Source: Adhaeribacter soli
Lineage (GTDB): Bacteria; Bacteroidota; Bacteroidia; Cytophagales; Hymenobacteraceae
Direction of reading: 5' to 3'
Assembly (NCBI RefSeq): GCF_008727925.1
Contig: NZ_VTWT01000001.1
Span: 744,001-808,000, forward strand
Length of the DNA: 64,000 nucleotides
The position numbers and the translations under genes were made by a program. Under the pieces are notes generated by a model. The model was not told where the DNA came from and made no database searches. It saw only the letters and a list, made by a program, of their open reading frames with translations. The first letter of the stretch is position 1; every line of letters starts with the position of its first letter. Below are positions 61,369 to 64,000 of this stretch, in pieces.

Positions 61369-62127
61369 ATGGTAAGCACTGTCAAAACCAACATAAGATT
61401 TTTATTTCTCTTTTTATTCACCTTAGGTTTCGCGGCTTGTAAAAGCAACCATTCCGACGAACCTGAACCTGTAGTTGAACTGCCTCCTGCATCTTTGGCT
61501 ACTGCAGACTTCAGTACCACCATTCAGCTGGCCGATATCAAACAGACTGTAACCTTTATAAATAAAAGCGCGAATGCTACCCGATATACCTGGTATTTTG
61601 GCGATGGAGATTCTGCGAATACCAATCAAGGCAAACATAAATATAACTACCCCGGAAAATACACGGTAAAACTTAAAGCCTATGATAATAAAGGCGTGCC
61701 TTCTGTAAAGGCACTGCCAATTGTGGTAGGCGAACGTTATGTGAATGAACTGGTAATAAATAAGCTTAAGTTTACGGATCCGGCCGGAAACCCCTGGGAC
61801 CAAGGTTCTGGTCCGGATGTCTGGCTTGGGTTTATCAAATTAAGCCTCGAAAATTACATGCCTTCTTTTAAACTTAAGAATAACATTACCCCGGCATCCC
61901 TTCCTTTATCCCTAACCTTTGTAGCAAATCCCTTCCTGAATGAAGATTATAAATTCGCGTTATATGAATTTGATTCTGTAACTACCGACCAATACACTTC
62001 CCGGCTTATGACTTCCTGGATTTTTAATCCTGTTCAGGCTACCCAGTGGGATTCGGTTAATAATACCGGTTTTGTAGAATTGAAAAACCAGGATTATGAG
62101 ATCAGATTTATTTTAAATCTGAAATAG
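61369..62127 (+). CDS. PKD-domain lipoprotein, paralog 3 of 3
   Basis: 252 aa. The lipobox LGFAAC has Cys near residue 24. The PKD domain shows TRYTWYFGDGDSANT and YPGKYTVKLKAYD near 75-108. The C-terminal domain has INKLKFTDPAGNPWDQGSGPDVWLGF near 130-155, where the DxDG part is shortened to QG compared with the other two, possibly affecting metal binding. It starts 26 nt after paralog 2. A terminator-like hairpin lies 230 nt downstream. Confidence 0.78.
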   Translation: MVSTVKTNIRFLFLFLFTLGFAACKSNHSDEPEPVVELPPASLATADFSTTIQLADIKQTVTFINKSANATRYTWYFGDGDSANTNQGKHKYNYPGKYTVKLKAYDNKGVPSVKALPIVVGERYVNELVINKLKFTDPAGNPWDQGSGPDVWLGFIKLSLENYMPSFKLKNNITPASLPLSLTFVANPFLNEDYKFALYEFDSVTTDQYTSRLMTSWIFNPVQATQWDSVNNTGFVELKNQDYEIRFILNLK

Positions 62128-62357
62128 TGTAACTCTACTGGTTGGTAATTGTACAACTTACAGGAGTGCAATTCTAATATTAAACAAAGTCCTACGATCT
62201 TTCACTGGAAAACTTCATCTTAACCAATGCCTGGAATATTTTCGTGAAATGAACGGATAGTAAGACAAGTACGATCAGGAAACCGCCAACGAAAGGGAAC
62301 TAACTTTGCAGGCAGCCTGGAACCAGAATAAAGGGGAAAGATTATTTAAGCCGTTAC

Positions 62358-62395
62358 AAAAAACGCCATTACTAAATAGCAATGGCGTTTTTTTT
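62358..62395. terminator. Bidirectional terminator
   Basis: AAAAAACGCCATT/AATGGCGTTTTTT with a 10-nt loop, between the PKD lipoprotein run (+) and the 62409-63674 gene (-). The 62128-62357 stretch before it holds nothing I recognise. Confidence 0.82.
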
Positions 62396-62408
62396 GACAA
62401 GGAAATTC

Positions 62409-63674
62409 CTAGGTCTTCATTTTCTTCTTCTTGGCTGCCGGGAAGAGAATATTATTCAGGATGAGGCGGTAACCGGGAGAGTTCGGGTGTAAGGCCAGGT
62501 CGGTTGGGTCTTCGCCAACCATGTGCTGGTAATCTTCCGGATCGTGGCCGCCGTAGAAGGTCCAGGTGCCTTTGCCGAAAGTGCCGTGCAGGTAGCGCAC
62601 TTCGTTTGCAGCACTGTTCTCGCCCAGAATAATGGTTTCCGATTTAATGAACTGCTTTTTGAATGCCGTTGTCTGCCCCATAAAACCTTTTACCGTTTTC
62701 ACGTGGTCCTGGGTGAGCATGGTCGGAATGGGGTCGTATTTGGCTGAAAAAGTAAACAACTGGAAATAATCGTTTTCCTCGGTCAGGTTACGCTCCTGCG
62801 CCTGATTATCGATATCGGAAAACTCTACGCTGTACGGATCGCGTACCAGTTTGAAGTTCTTGAAAGCGTAGGTTTTGCTGAAGTCAAGTTTGCGGTCGGC
62901 ATTCGGGTCTACGCCGTCCCCGTCGAACATTACATCGGCAATGTCCACGCCTTCGGCTGCTAGGGCAATGTCATAAGTATCGGTGGCGGAGCACATAGCA
63001 AACAGGAAACCGCCGCCGGCCGTAAATTCTTTCATCTTTTTCACCACCGCCAGTTTCAGTTGCGATACCTTGCTGAAACCAAATCGTTTAGCGGCCGCTT
63101 CGGCTTCCTGTACCTGGGCAATATACCAGGGCTGGTAGCGGTAATTGATGTAGAATTTGCCGTACTGACCGGTAAAATCTTCGTGGTGGAGGTGGAGCCA
63201 GTCATATTTCGGTAATTCGCCTTTCATCACTTCATCGTCGAAAACCACATCGTAAGGAATTTCGGCGTAGGTAAGCACCAGCGTTACGGCATCGTCCCAG
63301 GGCAGTTTGCTTTTAGGGGAATACACCGCAATTTTCGGCACTTTTTCCAGTTTCATCACGTCCATGTTGGCATCTGGATCGTTGATCTGGCCCAGAATGG
63401 TGCTGTAATTGGCGTCGGAAATTACCTGGTAGGAAATACCGCGAACTACCATTTCGTTCTCTATTTTCGGATCGTGGCGGAAAGCGAAACTGCCGCCGCG
63501 GTAATTCAGCAGCCAGTCTACTTCTACCTGGTGCTGCAAAACCCAGTAAGCAATCCCGTACGATTTCAGGTGGTCTTTCTGACTTTCGTCCATGGGCACC
63601 AGTACATAGGTGGCAAAACTCCGGAAACTGCAACAAAGCAGCAGGAACAGAAGGGCAAAAAATTTATTTCTCAT
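62409..63674 (-). CDS. Conserved exported protein, sometimes labelled 'asparagine synthetase B'
   Basis: 421 aa from the ATG at 63674, whose MRNKFFALLFLLLCCSFRSFA is a signal peptide; ten upstream codons are not signal-like. The mature part has no asparagine-synthase ATP-pyrophosphatase or N-terminal Cys glutaminase motif. It does contain TAGGGFLFAMCSATDTYD near 230 and GKGTWTFYGGHDPEDYQH near 370, which resemble the nucleophile elbow and His loop of class I amidotransferase-like folds. I recall similar Bacteroidota proteins being called asparagine synthetase B; I think that name is unsafe. Ends in a Lys-rich KKKKMKT tail. Confidence 0.75.
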   Translation of the reverse strand: MRNKFFALLFLLLCCSFRSFATYVLVPMDESQKDHLKSYGIAYWVLQHQVEVDWLLNYRGGSFAFRHDPKIENEMVVRGISYQVISDANYSTILGQINDPDANMDVMKLEKVPKIAVYSPKSKLPWDDAVTLVLTYAEIPYDVVFDDEVMKGELPKYDWLHLHHEDFTGQYGKFYINYRYQPWYIAQVQEAEAAAKRFGFSKVSQLKLAVVKKMKEFTAGGGFLFAMCSATDTYDIALAAEGVDIADVMFDGDGVDPNADRKLDFSKTYAFKNFKLVRDPYSVEFSDIDNQAQERNLTEENDYFQLFTFSAKYDPIPTMLTQDHVKTVKGFMGQTTAFKKQFIKSETIILGENSAANEVRYLHGTFGKGTWTFYGGHDPEDYQHMVGEDPTDLALHPNSPGYRLILNNILFPAAKKKKMKT

Positions 63675-63818
63675 GCAGAATGTTCTAAAGCAGGGTGTAA
63701 ACAAATTTACGAATTTTGACCGGTTTTGTCGGAAAATGCTTTTACATTTATACAGGCAAAACAGTACCGTTTAAACGATAAAAACCGGGTTTGGCGTATA
63801 TAAGCTTCCGGTCAACTC

Positions 63819-64000
63819 ATGGATTTAACAGAAAATATAAAAGAAAGCCTCCGCGCCATTCAGGGAAACCTGCTCCGCACGGTGCTTACCGCGCTTATCG
63901 TGGCAACCGGTATTATGTCGCTGGTTGGAATTCTTACGGCGGTAGACAGTATTAAATATTCGGTGGGGGAAACCTTTTCTTCGCTCGGCGCCAATTCCTT
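63819..64000 (+). CDS. ABC transporter permease, MacB/FtsX type (cut by window edge)
   Basis: The frame from the ATG at 63819 reads MDLTENIKESLRAIQGNLLR followed by a hydrophobic helix (TVLTALIVATGIMSLVGILT) and AVDSIKYSVGETFSSLGANS. This is the usual N-terminus of MacB_PCD/FtsX-like permeases of export systems. It is open to the window end (about 60 residues). Any ATPase partner lies outside. Confidence 0.82.
   Translation, partial: MDLTENIKESLRAIQGNLLRTVLTALIVATGIMSLVGILTAVDSIKYSVGETFSSLGANS

Overview
This window comes from a Gram-negative member of the Bacteroidota, most likely a Cytophagales/Hymenobacteraceae-type bacterium (Adhaeribacter/Pontibacter/Rufibacter-like). That placement is an inference. 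It rests on a Por-type (T9SS) C-terminal sorting domain, many SPII lipoproteins including PKD-domain ones, LpxK and LptE for an outer membrane, an S46 dipeptidyl-peptidase, a short LytS/LytTR two-component pair, TAnnTTTG-type promoter -7 elements, and dense intergenic repeats of kinds frequent in this phylum. Genes are mostly housekeeping. I see no rRNA, tRNA, CRISPR array, prophage or conventional insertion sequence.

Layout. 1-7.3 kb: truncated UvrD/RecB-type helicase, an orphan protein, DEAD-box RNA helicase, DUF2383-like ferritin-fold protein, a HI0933-type flavoprotein and a YeeZ-like epimerase. 7.5-19.4 kb: alpha-glucan phosphorylase, dienoyl-CoA reductase-like SDR, OmpH/Skp-like lipoprotein, SRPBCC proteins, a beta-barrel candidate, a T9SS cargo protein, a LytS/LytR pair, an S46 peptidase and a DinB-like protein. 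19.9-27 kb: PhoH-PIN ATPase, a 36-residue basic microprotein, aldo/keto reductase, AlbA_2 protein, two SDRs and an ATP-grasp enzyme. 27-32.4 kb: a molybdenum-cofactor operon (moaA, moeA, moaC, a mobB-like/mobA fusion, moeB-rhodanese). 32.4-39.2 kb: DUF4159 protein, AT-rich orphan, rsmE, pckA, POT peptide transporter, lipoprotein and GNAT acetyltransferase. 39.3-47.2 kb: a minus-strand cluster groEL, groES, secG, an acidic TPR protein, lptE, a sigma54 activator and miaB. 47.4-53.6 kb: pabB, TPR protein, C4 zinc-ribbon coiled coil, Nif3-like protein, DUF1569 protein and a REP-associated tyrosine transposase (RAYT). 53.7-59.5 kb: lpxK, putative porin, secreted protein, miaE-like hydroxylase, alpha/beta hydrolase and CYTH protein. 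59.8-64 kb: three tandem paralogous PKD lipoproteins, a secreted protein of unknown function, and the start of a MacB/FtsX-type ABC permease.

The most unusual aspect is the repeat landscape. At least eight different inverted-repeat families occupy the spaces between genes. Two loci have a GTCATCYCGA-type inverted repeat nested inside a second, unrelated inverted repeat. A single RAYT gene has a GTAG-footed REP hairpin just upstream and two further REP-like hairpins inside its own coding sequence, where they encode an in-frame low-complexity linker between the HUH motif and the catalytic-tyrosine region. Other points worth checking are the triplet of PKD lipoproteins sharing a WDxDGxGPD C-terminal motif, a glucan phosphorylase with Thr where the PLP lysine should be, and a MobB-like domain with a decayed P-loop fused to MobA.
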